From Apostichopus japonicus (taxonomy: Eukaryota; Echinodermata; Holothuroidea; Aspidochirotida; Stichopodidae): a stretch of 64,000 nucleotides of DNA. Every line of letters begins with the position of its first letter. Within the stretch, counting starts at the first letter, position 1. The stretch lies in assembly GCF_037975245.1 (NCBI RefSeq), contig NC_092564.1:16880984-16944983 (forward strand), read 5' to 3'. Below, piece after piece: positions 1-11,039 of the stretch. Both the position numbers and the translations under genes were made by a program. Below the pieces are notes generated by a model that was given only the letters and a program-made list of their open reading frames with translations, was not told where the DNA came from and made no database searches.

Positions 1-2076
1 TTTAATGATTGTAAGACAGATAGACATCTTTTCATTTTATAACAAAATATGGCTACTCTAACTTGTCATTTCAAAATTTTCATCAGTTTCGTGACAATTT
101 AAATTAAAAAAAAAGTTGTCAGTATTTTGCATCCACAGCTGCGAATATTTTATCGCCAGACGCGCCAAATTTTCTGGGGCGTTAACCCCTGGACCCCTAC
201 AAGGGGTTCCACCACATGACCTCACCGGGGGACTACCCCACGCCATTATGCTACGCGTGCTAATTGTGTTTGCTGCGCGAACTCAGGCGGGAAATCGACA
301 AGGTGTTCGCGGGAAATTTTACAATGTTCTCCACACTTCCCCCCTACCCTGTGCCTACCCCGCCACAATGCACAAATTCAATATATCTGTGACCCATTGT
401 TGTACTTGTAATTGCGTAGGCCTAGCCCTACTACCGTACACTTGTGTAGTAATCACTTCCTAACAACCGACTTTCCTAACCTTGGCCTAGCTGGTGAAAG
501 CCTTGTAGTCTAACACTCCATATGATCGCGAACTTCAATACACAATGCCAATATTAAGTAGGCCTAGTAATATTAGGCTTATAACTGCCATACAATGCCT
601 GCGCTATTACAGTAGGGGCTACGCAATTAACAAAGAAATATTTGCTTCAAATATCTCTGTGACAGTTACCGATGAACTGAAAGAGAAACAAAAATCTGTT
701 TAAAACTTCATGAAAACGCGCGATTCGTCTTTATCAATGCAACGATCGTCAAACCTAAGCAAATACAACCAAATTCTTGACATACGCGTTACGAAAAAAC
801 GATACTTGCAGCGCTATTTTGAGAATGTACTTCCGCATTAATAGTGGTGGCGCTCTTTCGGAATTATAATCTGAGCTATATAACTCTGATTTTCGGCTCT
901 TATTTTGAGGCAACAACACGGGTTACGTTTAAACGTTAACCGTTCAGTTAATAGAAACGGTTAACCGGTTAGTGAATTAACCGGAATGACACAGCCCTAC
1001 TTTGAACCGGAAAGCATAGATTTACAGTTGCTGGCTTGAATAAAGAAAGTATAGCTGATGGTTGTAAAATTAAATATGGTGTATATAGACAGGTCTAAAC
1101 TGGAGCTCCCACCAATTAAGAGGAAAAACAAAATCCTGGCGAATCAATTTTCTTAACTTGTTGAAGATGGTACAATGTGTGTAATAGCCCTTTGAAGTTG
1201 CTTTGACATTTATCATTCTCTTTAATGCTGTGTCACACGTTGTTTGTTGTAGCTGTGTGCGTAAACATCAAACTTGAAGCATTGTGCATATGCAGTATTA
1301 TATTTATATAAGAATGGTTGGAAATCCGATCCAGATAATCTATGAACTACCGAGCCCGATAATCAAGGTTGGGATAATCATGTCTTTACTGTATGTATAC
1401 AAGTCATATTCAATGCTTGAGAAATTGAAGGCAATATTAATACCACATAAAGGTGACCAAGGAACTGATGGACACAAGAGTTGGGGTGAAGAGAGGGTGG
1501 GGATGAAGAGGGGGTGGGGATAAATTGGGGTGGGGATAAAGAGGGGGTGGGGTGATGTAAATAGGACTACCAATAGCATACAACGATAAAATAGTCTGTA
1601 ATATAATATATTATAGCAAATGGATTGATATGAAGTAGATAATGATAGAATTTCAGTACAAATCTAAAAAATGTCTAAACTTACTTCTTGCGTATCATGT
1701 ATGTAAAAATTATCAAGAAGACCAAAATATATCTACCTGCTACCTGGAAGCACCATCTCAATATCTTGCCCTTAATTAATTTAACATCTAATTGTTTTGA
1801 TTTGCTGCTAAGGTTGTAAGTTGTAACAAGTTATTTCAACTTAACAGTCAATATTAGTCACTGCCAGCAATTCTCCTGACTCTCTCTGCTCCCCTTCATC
1901 CACATGATCTGCTCCTCACCTCCCCTCCCCCCCCCCCTCCACTCTCTTCCTTTCCCCTCTTGCTGGAGTCTGTTCCCTTTTGCAAGTTAGTGACTTGTGT
2001 CATGACTCCACACTTTTGCATTTCAAAGAATTTAATAATTTTAAAATCAATGTTTTTTTTGTTTTTTTCTTGGCAG
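1..2076. other. No gene recognised; non-coding flank or intron
   Basis: I see no convincing exon here. Short open frames lack splice context or family resemblance. If the IBD gene downstream begins upstream of the window, this is probably intron, and the PWWP-coding exons expected for the family are not visible in it. A palindrome-rich GTTAAC/CCGGTTAA patch lies near 930-985, and pyrimidine-rich tracts lie near 1880-1975. Confidence 0.5.
1484..1558 (+). repeat. G-rich minisatellite
   Basis: A short imperfect tandem of units like GGGGTGGGGATAAAGAG, about 17-18 bp, repeats about four times. The plus strand has runs of four or more G at close spacing, so it could form G-quadruplexes. It lies in non-coding sequence. 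Confidence 0.7.
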
Positions 2077-2099
2077 TGACAATGTTAGTAATCACAATG
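2077..2099 (+). CDS. Candidate 23-nt microexon of the IBD-domain gene
   Basis: A pyrimidine-rich acceptor ending TTGGCAG and a strong donor GTAAGT bound just 23 nt. Read with one leading base, it gives DNVSNHN and leaves one base over. That outgoing phase 1 is exactly what the next exon at 2925 needs, where G plus AT makes Asp. The phase match and good splice signals support a real microexon in the linker before the IBD, but no transcript evidence is available. An alternative exon around 2700-2781 (containing CPIC) also ends in phase 1 but has weaker splice signals. Confidence 0.4.
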
Positions 2100-2924
2100 G
2101 TAAGTAGCTACATTGATTATAGATCTGTTCATTGTGCTTTATTATTCTTGTATTGCAAATTACAATACTGATACTATATGTTTCTTAGAAATTAATATAC
2201 ATTATTAAAACTCAACCTAAAATTCAATGTTGCCGCCCCTCACCTCCCTCCCCTCCCAAACCCCCCCAACCCCCCAAAAATCCATCTTGCATGCAGATGT
2301 TAACATGTACAAATTATCTATGTTACCAATACATCTTTACGTGGTGAAAGTATCAACAGTGAAAGTTACTTTCTGACTGCAAATTGATCACATTACATGT
2401 AGTGTTAGCATGTAATAAGTGTAGAAAACTATCTAACAATGTTGATGGTTTTTGAAACTTGAAATGTTAAGGTCTCACCATGGCCGTCCACTAGTACATG
2501 TGGTGGTAAACATGTGATGGTGTAGCTCATGAAGTTGCATGCAGATGAATTCCGACATTTTGATACCAAAGTAAGGTCCCTGTCATCCACTTGTGCAAAT
2601 TAATTGGATGCATTAAAACAGATTATGTAAAATGATGTGAGAAAAGGAAATAGTTGGCACAGTTAATAATTGGTTTGAACAAAGGTGAATATTTCACAAC
2701 ACTCCCATATTTCACATATGACTGAAAAAGAAAGTACAGTAGCATGTCCAATCTGCCACGCAGTGTTTGACGTCAGACCTGGTAGTTTGTATTTACTGTA
2801 CCTGCTTCACCGGGTGTCGGTTGCGGCGAAAGTAGCTTCTAGTAGGTGTACACACCACGTCTTTTGGTAATTACACAATGACCAATTTACATCTTGCAAA
2901 AAGAGTTCTTTGATTTGATTCCAG

Positions 2925-5900
2925 ATCCAGACCAAGATGCTCTGTTGGAGGGCCTACACGTAGAATTAAAGAAATCTCTCAGCGTGGATAATCCTGTGAG
3001 TTGCATATATCTCTCTCTTTTTTTTTAAGGTTCTGAGATGATAACATCAAGCTATATAGGACAGTTCTGTGGAATGAGATAGATGTAAACACGCTAATGT
3101 ACCGCTTATCACTTAGTACAGAAAAACTGGCATGCTTTATGCATGACATGTTAGAAGAGGATCTGAATAGTTTGATCCTACCAGGATCTTCTTCAGAGCA
3201 ACTTACTTGAATTTATCGGGCGGTGCAACGAGGAACGACAGTAGAAGCCAAAAGGGGCTGGCTCAAAAGTTTATGATTATTATTATTATTACGATTGTTG
3301 TTATATAATTTTATGGACTGTGCATGTCAGTTTCATTGAAATTGAAGCATCAGTATTTTGTAGAGCCCTTGATGATGGACATGTATCTGCCCTCCCTCCC
3401 CCCCCCTACCCACAACGTTGAATTTTTGTTTTTAATTTATTTACTGTCGTTGGATTCTATTTCGCTAGGATCCTTTAAGGTGCTGTCGTGTAATGGAAGA
3501 AATTGACAAACTGCAGCTAAATCCAGTCTTACTCAAGAAACATGCAGAATTTGTACAAACAATAAAGAAGGTAAGATTTTTACATCTTCCGAATGGATTG
3601 CTGTAGTTTTGATTTTGGTCCATTGTTCACATTACCCACATGATAACAAGTAATAAAATTGTGAAAAATGCTGTTTCCCCCCCCCCCCCATTCCCCCGGT
3701 TGAGGCACATTGTGCAATATCCCTTTGCTCTTGTCATTGCCCCTTCCCCAGCACCTGTTTCATTAAATTTAGTTTTAATCAGGCAAACAATACTATATTG
3801 CTTACGTTGATCATATTGGCTTGTTCACTTCAACTTGTATGGAAGCAGTATTCAATGCTTGCTGATACTGTAGTTTCATTGGTATTTCTCAAAATTACAC
3901 GACTACATTATGACAAAATTGTTACTCGCTCGATCTCCCGTTATTGAAAATTCTCAGATCAGACGGTACAAGAACAGTGAAAAGGTTGCCAAGAAAGCAG
4001 AATACCTCTACAATAAATTGAAACTGGTCTTTGTGATGCAAAACTCTGCACCTGCTAAACCCGTCAGTTCTAACAAGTCTGCAACAAACAAGGAAAACTT
4101 GAAAGAGGAAGAGAGAAAAACTACAAAGGTGCCCTCTCCAAAGGAAGGTAAGGTTTGGTACTATAGAGGAATGGGTAGATGCAGAAGGAGAAGGGTCATT
4201 GTGAGGGTGGGGGGGGGGAGGAAGGGTACAGTGCAAGAATGTTACCAGTTCTAAGGGTAGGGTAGATTTGGAGTGTGTTACACGTGTAGGAGACAGGTAA
4301 ATATCATAAAATGGAAAATTCTCAAACTAGTAAGTTTTGGGGTAACTTATAATTTCCCCCGAGTCAGTTTCTGTTGTTCATTTGTTTATGGCACAGAAAC
4401 TGTTGGTTTGGTGTATTAATGCGAGAATTGTTTATTGTAATGAAGCTTTGTGTATTTTGTGAACAAATTTGATACCATCCTACTACTCCTACTAGGTAGT
4501 ACTTTTAAAGAAAATAGCAATCCGTTTGCTCGGAGAAATTCACCAAAAATATTTGAGGCATTGAGAAAGTCTGTAGCTAGGGGAACGAATGTCAACACTT
4601 TATACACTCATACCAATCACACTCCCTGTTGCAAATTACTTAGCCAACTTTGCCAGTAATAATTGGGGCAGAAGTTTTCATTGTCATTTAACGTTAACCT
4701 AGGTCTTACGTTGCTTTTGTATCGGATGTGCACTTGTTCTTAAAACCATCTAAATGTCATACATTTTAATTGTTTTGAATTGGACATTTTTGTTGACTTT
4801 TATTGTTGTTGCTATTTATTTATTTTTCCAGAAAATTCAAATGTAAATAGAGAATCTAACACTTCCGCTGAAATAACAAGTAAACCGACAGAGGTGCAGA
4901 AGGAGAAGCCGGTAGCCACTCCACCAGCAGCCTCAGTCTCAACAACCGATGATAAGACAGACGTTGCTCCCGTCCAGAAAACCCTGGAGAAAGAAGTACC
5001 TCCTCCATCAGAGCCTGCTCAAACTGACGATGCTAATAAGGAGAGCATAAACGGAGCATCACAGAATTCAGTGAAAGAAACTGAGGATATGCCATCGAAG
5101 CCTTTGGAAGAGGTCGTAGCACCTCAAGATGAAACTGATCAAGTGAACAATGCAGAGAAGGAGGCCGACAAAGTCGAGGTGGAGCAAAAGGAACCGGAAG
5201 TCTCCGACAGTAAAGAGACTTTAGCCGAAGAGGAAGTCAAAGTTAAAGGCGACGAGAGTTCAGTCATCCCGAAAGACGATAAAGCACACGACGACGGTGG
5301 TGTAGCAGAAATTCCAAAGACGGGAGAAAAAGTGAAAGTTTCGGGCAGTCCACCTAACTCTCCGCATTCATCAGGAGAGGAGTCGGAGCAAGAGAGTGGT
5401 GGAGGCGGTGGGGGTGGCCTGGAATTAGATTTTGATTCCCGTCTAGAAGAGTTCGCTCAAAGAGCCTTCGGTACGAGTGTGTTAGAGGATGAAAACAAAC
5501 GGAGGGGTCGGACGGGGTCACGGAATAGTCAGGAGGCAGAGACGGGAGAAGAGAAGGAGAAAGGAGAGGCGGACGTAGGGAGAGAAGACGCGGTGGAAGA
5601 TGATGACAAAGCGAAAAAGAAAAAGCCGACAGAGGGCAAGAAGAAAAGTCCGAAACTAGAGCAGAAGGAAGAGGAGAATAGTAGCAAAGGAAAAGTGACA
5701 GGAGAAGAGAAAAATGATGGGGATAAAGAAGAGGATGAGGAGGAGGATGAGGAGGAGGAGAGGTTGGGTGAGGACTGGTGGGATAAAGCCAGAAGCTTGC
5801 TACAGATGACAGAGGAGTTCAGAAAGTTGGAACCTGATTATGGTGAAATTCCAAACGAGAAAGGTTCAAACTTGGAGAAGGAGGATGGGGAGGTAGACAA

Positions 5901-6787
5901 GGAGGTAAAAACAGCACCTGAGGTGAGCACAAAGAAGACTGCTGTAGAGGGCGACATCCTGAAAGAAGAGGATATGGAGATTGGCGACGAAGATGAGGAG
6001 AAGAAGTGAGTCGCTTTATCTTTCCTTGTTTTTTGTTTTTTTGATCAGCTGACCATAACAGCTTGCACTTTTAATGGGTATTAGTCAGTGATTATGTTTA
6101 TGTTATCGCCTCTCCAAGCTTGGCAGAACAATCTGCTATTTTATGGCAGCTGGAGAGAGTTGCATCGGTAGAATTATACTTACATTACCCGTGATGCAAT
6201 ATTGGCATTTCCCTTTAAAGTACCACGTCTTGTTTTAAGAGGTTTCATTGCGAGCAAACTGCCATTGCCTAAACAGATAGATTAAGAAACCAAGCCCTTG
6301 CTTTCCTGTTTAGCTGGGGGGGGGGGGGGGGGGGGACACTCCTTCGTTTGTCTAAAAGATTGTGTATTGTAAGAATGATATTTTTGGCTTGAAAGGTTGG
6401 TTAGTTCAAGATTGTATCATGTGTTGGAAACAGGACTTAATACTGTCAAAAAGTCACTTCAATTAAATGCAATGTTTCCTAAATTCTTTCAATTTCTCTA
6501 ATTTCTGTACGCTGCGTTACAAACATTCCCTGAGGCTTTTAAGAACTGATCCATGTATATCTGAGTTAAGTTGTCTTTATAGTTTGGGAGGACCGTGTAC
6601 ACGCACACAACACATGTCATCTTGTGTGCTCTGTTTGCTTACTTTAATGACCTTTGCACACAAATAATTGGCTCATTGTCATTGCAGAATACCTTTACCA
6701 CCCGCTGTCAGTCAACCCGTGTCAAAGGTCACACCCGTAGACGACAAAGTATTCCACGACGATAGCATGGACTTGGATTCAGACTGA
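2925..6787 (+). CDS. PSIP1/HDGFL2-like: LEDGF/HRP2-like integrase-binding-domain protein (3' part)
   Basis: Five exons join in phase: 2925-2995, 3469-3570, 3958-4147, 4832-6005 and 6688-6787 (TGA). They give about 545 residues. The first three encode an integrase-binding domain (a TFIIS-N-like helical bundle): ALLEGLHVELKKSL, then VDNPDPLRC, then a block ending TIKKIRRYK, then AEYLYNKLKLVFV. This follows the human LEDGF/p75 IBD block by block. The inter-helix Asp that anchors partner peptides is kept (VDN), while the human IRRFK Phe is Tyr. In vertebrates the IBD links chromatin to MLL-menin, JPO2, PogZ, IWS1 and lentiviral integrase. Exon 4 is a very long Lys/Glu/Asp-rich region, with an ordered-looking island EDWWDKARSLLQMTEEF, and the protein ends DDSMDLDSD. 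The PWWP domain is not in view, so the 5' end is missing. PSIP1 versus HDGFL2 cannot be told apart, because invertebrates usually carry one ancestral copy. Confidence 0.85.
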
Positions 6788-9700
6788 AGGACCAGAGAGG
6801 TCAGTCGTATCGCGGAGAGAGAGATCTACTCTCAGAAAATGCAGAGGTGTTATTCATGAGAGAACTAGTGCTCCAACGGGGGTAGCCGAAGAGGAACCGA
6901 CCACGAGGTGATGCCAAAAACAGTCTCAGCCACCTGTAAATAAGAACCAAAAACTGACATGACAGTCACAAAAACAAGACAATTTCTTTTAATCTAATGT
7001 GGTGTTTAAGCTCCCCTGTGACTGAGAAGTCCTAGAGAAGCTGTCCACTTTGTTACGATGATAATTTCCATGGATTTGGTCGATAAGGATGAAGTTGTTA
7101 ATGCCTTTTATTAAGAAGAACGTTTCTGAATGGTAGTTTTCAAGTACCAAATGGTTTTTTGTTTCAGTTTGAAAAGGTTAATAAGGCTAATTTGTGATTG
7201 GCCAAGAGGGATGAGGAATCGAAAATATAAATGGATTGGCAGTCGAGGTTACTTTCAAAGCTAGTATGGATATGTAATGAACATACGTGGAAGTAGCAGT
7301 ATGTGGTAGTAGTGTTCACTTAAAAGCTGGAACTGATAACAAATTGTATGTTTCCTTGTATCATCACTAATCTAAAGGAAAGAAGGTGCTTGATTACCAA
7401 TTTTTTCACCCTAAATTTATCACTCATCATCAAAGTTACAGACATGAAGAGAGAAACTTAATAATAATGCAGCCTTTTTTACTTCTCTCGTAAAATTCTC
7501 GAAACTTTACCAAATTGACCAGTATAACTAAAAGAAAAAGGATTAAGTTAGTCAAACCAATCCGCCCTCCTAGATTTTTTTTCTCACCATATGAATGCCA
7601 CATTTGTATCACATTGAAGGAAAATGTTTAAGGTGAACTTTGTTTCTAAGACCCTTTTCCATGTTGGTGTGTAGGACATGCACAATGGCAAAATCTGAAT
7701 TTTTCAAAATGTTTGAGTTTCTTTCTTAATTATTCAAAATAAGAAAATGTTCTCCTATGCCTTTCTACATTTGTTTTTCATGCTTACTTCTTTGCAATGA
7801 CCGAACTTATAAGGAAAACTTGAAACCCACTGATATTTGGAATCCATTTGAAGGCCAAAAAAGGAGGGTTTTGCTTAAATGAAATGTATTATTACTGACC
7901 AGGGTGACTGGGCAGTTGTCAGCTGTGAATGATCAGCATTTTTTTTCTTGTGCTTAAAGTGGCTGGTGCATTGTTTGGAATAGAAAAAAGAAATTGGGAA
8001 GAGAAAACCATTGGAAAAAGATACAAATTTTAATCAAAATATCTGGAATTCTCTATGAGCTTTCTCGGTAGAAAATCTTGCAAGCATAAAAGAATTATAT
8101 TTAGCAGCTGCTCTTATATACTATAGTGAGTTACTCAGTAATTAGACGAGATGGTAAACAATTGTCTTTGTTTCAATCATGTCTTTGAGGTTTTTTGCTC
8201 CACCCAATTTTTTTTTTTTCATTTATAGTTTTCCTTTATCTTTCAAAATCACGCAAGAATTTAGTGCTCACAGATTAAAAAAGAATCAGATTGCATCTTG
8301 ACTTAGAGAGAGCAGCAAGTTGAAGCAGAGGATAGGTACAAACATTCTATCGGAATAGAAAGTTAATAGGTGTTTTACAGCAAAACTGGGCAGTTATATA
8401 AACCCTTTTTTTACTAATGATAATTCAATAGAAATGTAGATAGTTTTCTTGTTCTTCCGAAATCCTTTTTATGGAGAGACAAGCAACTTAAAGGCCAGAA
8501 TTTTTACCAATCAAATTATTTCTATGGGAATATGATTGCTGTGTTTAATGTAACTTTGCTAATGAACACCGATACGCAACACTCGTGTCATGTTCCAGAA
8601 GCTGTGAGAATTTTTTGGACAGTAGGTTCACAGAATGCGGAATGTCAAATGCAAAATTGCAGTTGCGAAATTGACAAAGAAAGTATTGAAATGAGAGAGA
8701 GCCTTTGCAAGGGTGTAAGAGATAGATTGATCTCTCATGGCCATGGATGGAAAGTTTCATCATCTTCATCAACAGGGCTGCATGTTTCTTTTAATGGTTT
8801 TCATTTGTATATGTACTTCATCATAATCAAGAATGGGATCATATTCTATAACAAAACAATAATGATTTTGTGGAGGTAATCTACCATCCAATATTTCCCA
8901 AACATCAAAGTGATTTGTAAAGGAGGATTTGTGAGGATGTACAAAAAGTCAGTGGATGCCTGTAGTGATTTTAGGAGATCAATTTTGACCTGCCAGTAAT
9001 GTTTGATGGTTATATTGGTTTGCTTTCATTGGTTAGGAAAAGACAAAAAGTATATGGAACTGAATATAATCTTGGGTGTGTACAGCATGATGATTGGAGT
9101 TTGCCATTTGCCAGTAAAAAAAAGGGGGCACTGGCATTTTATGCCGGTAGACATTAAGAACATAAGGATACGATGTGGAGTGGATTAACTATGGTCAGCC
9201 AATGAACCCGCATAACTTATCGTGCCTACATAAGGGTCCAAGATTTCTGGTTTATTGTCAGCAAATATTATAGGGTTGCTCTCCAAAGCCTGTACAGTAA
9301 GGAATGTGTGCTCTTTGGGTTTTTTATTCCGGAAATTGACAGTGCGAACTTGATCTTAGTCAGTAGATTTCTTTAAGCACTTGTCTTTCTTAAGCATAAA
9401 GGGTAAAAATTGTGAAATTCTAGACCCGAAATATCATGGGAAGCTTCAAGATCAATTAAGAGGAAAAGTGCAGAGAACTAACTCAATATGTCACTCTGAG
9501 AACAATCTTTCATTGATATAAGTTTTGAATGCCTATGGAAAGCAGCAGCATGCTATTTAAAGGTGGAGTGATGTGGCTGTTTGATGATAATAAATAAAAT
9601 AAATTGAGCAGATCGAACAAGAAGTTCATTGTCGGTATCTTGTAAGAAGTTCATATTGATTCATATCTTAAATTACTGGAACTTTGTGTTAACACGAAAC

Positions 9701-10085
9701 TGAATATCAGCTTAGGTAGAGAGTATGTATGATGTAAAGTCGGAACATTGGACTAACGTAACAGAGCAGAGAATAAAGTTGATACCTCCTCCTACCCTCT
9801 TCCATTGCCCCCGACACCCATCCACAAACTCTCATTCTCTTCGGTTGAGTACTTTCGCTGAGCCAATTTTTTATATAAAATTGAAGGATATGGCTTTTGT
9901 TTGGAAACTAAAAACTGGGGATAAGTTGAACAAAAAAATCATTGTATCATTTGACCACTTCAAGCATTTTTGTAAGCTGGTTTGCTGGTAGCATTGTTTT
10001 CAAATTTTACACATTCAGTTTGATATTATGTGATATTTTCGACAAGTAATGAGAAGAGAATAATGTTGACTTTCACACAAATAAA
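6788..10085 (+). other. Probable long 3' UTR of the IBD gene, with poly(A) signals
   Basis: No coding potential is visible after the TGA at 6785-6787, and no repeat family is recognised until 10321. AATAAA hexamers occur at 9589-9594 and 9593-9598 (overlapping) and at 10080-10085. A long AT-rich 3' UTR ending at one of these is the simplest reading. A 20-G homopolymer at 6316-6335 lies in the preceding intron. The true cleavage site is not known. Confidence 0.45.
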
Positions 10086-10320
10086 ATGTACAAAGTAGTA
10101 CACTGATAAAAACAAGGTTGTTTGTAATTTATTCTTGATGCTGATGTAAGGTATGTAAGAGAGGGCTCAACCTCAAGACACTTTATCGGGTCATTAAGAT
10201 GAACCCCTTGTAGTTTGACTCTTGTTATGTATTTCAGGATTATGTAAGAGCTCCCCCCCCCCACAGAGTATATAGACCCAAGTTGAACAGTCATCTTATG
10301 AATGTCTGTAGACAGTATGC

Positions 10321-10953
10321 CAAGGGCGGCAGAACCGGGGGGGGGCACAGGGGGCAGGTGCCCCCCCACTTTTCCTCAGGTTAAAAATGTGCCCTTTTTC
10401 TACATAAAAATTGAGGTGTCTCAAGTTAGCAAGAGGCCAGGGAACCAGAACACTCGGGAAGGGCCGTTTCCGGCCATCTGAGGGGTTTGTAAAACCAAAA
10501 ATTTTCTTGTACGCTCCGCGCCAACCGATGGTGGAGCTCCGCTCAGATAGTCGTGCATACAACTTTGCAAATCCTGGCTACGCCCCTGACTTTTAATGAA
10601 TTTCTGTGGGTCAAACTCAAAGCTATTTCGAATGGAAAAAAATTGGTTAAGATATTAACAAGAAATAAACTCTAATTCGGAAGATTCCTACATTAGCAAC
10701 TAGCATGATTTCACCTCATTTTGTCTCAAAAGAAAACTTGTTCCTTGTTTCCCAATTTGCACATTGGATATTGACGGGGGGGGGGGGGGGGGCGGCGGGA
10801 CGTTGATGGTGTGATGTGTATACGCAAATAAGTGAATACAATAGGAGTTATCAAGGGTACTAAATATAAGGCTGCATCAGTCCAATCGAATTTCTGCAAA
10901 GTGCCCTTTGATGTCGGTGCCCCCCCAGATTAAAAGTGCTTCCGCCACCCTTG
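10321..10953. mobile_element. hAT-type MITE, family A copy 1
   Basis: This 633-bp non-coding element is flanked by a perfect 8-bp target duplication, CAGTATGC, at 10313-10320 and 10954-10961. It starts CAAGGGCGGCAGAA and ends TTCCGCCACCCTTG, a terminal inverted repeat of about 14 bp. An 8-bp duplication with CA..TG ends is the hAT signature. It has no transposase frame, so it is non-autonomous. It carries the shared internal module (about 10407-10590) seen in other families in this window, and a poly-G tract at about 10775-10793. Close copies are at 12032-12927 and 20197-20846. Confidence 0.92.
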
Positions 10954-11039
10954 CAGTATGCTGAGTATGGAGTGACAACACAAGTTTGAGATGGGCTAAG
11001 GAAGAAGGGTGATGGATGGGGAGAAGCCTCATATGAGAG

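Noticed and set aside
2685-2870. Open frame with CPIC, as a zinc-finger exon of the IBD gene
   Set aside because: Only one Cys pair is present and the acceptor is poor. Its phase would fit if it ended at 2781, so it is kept only as an alternative to the microexon.
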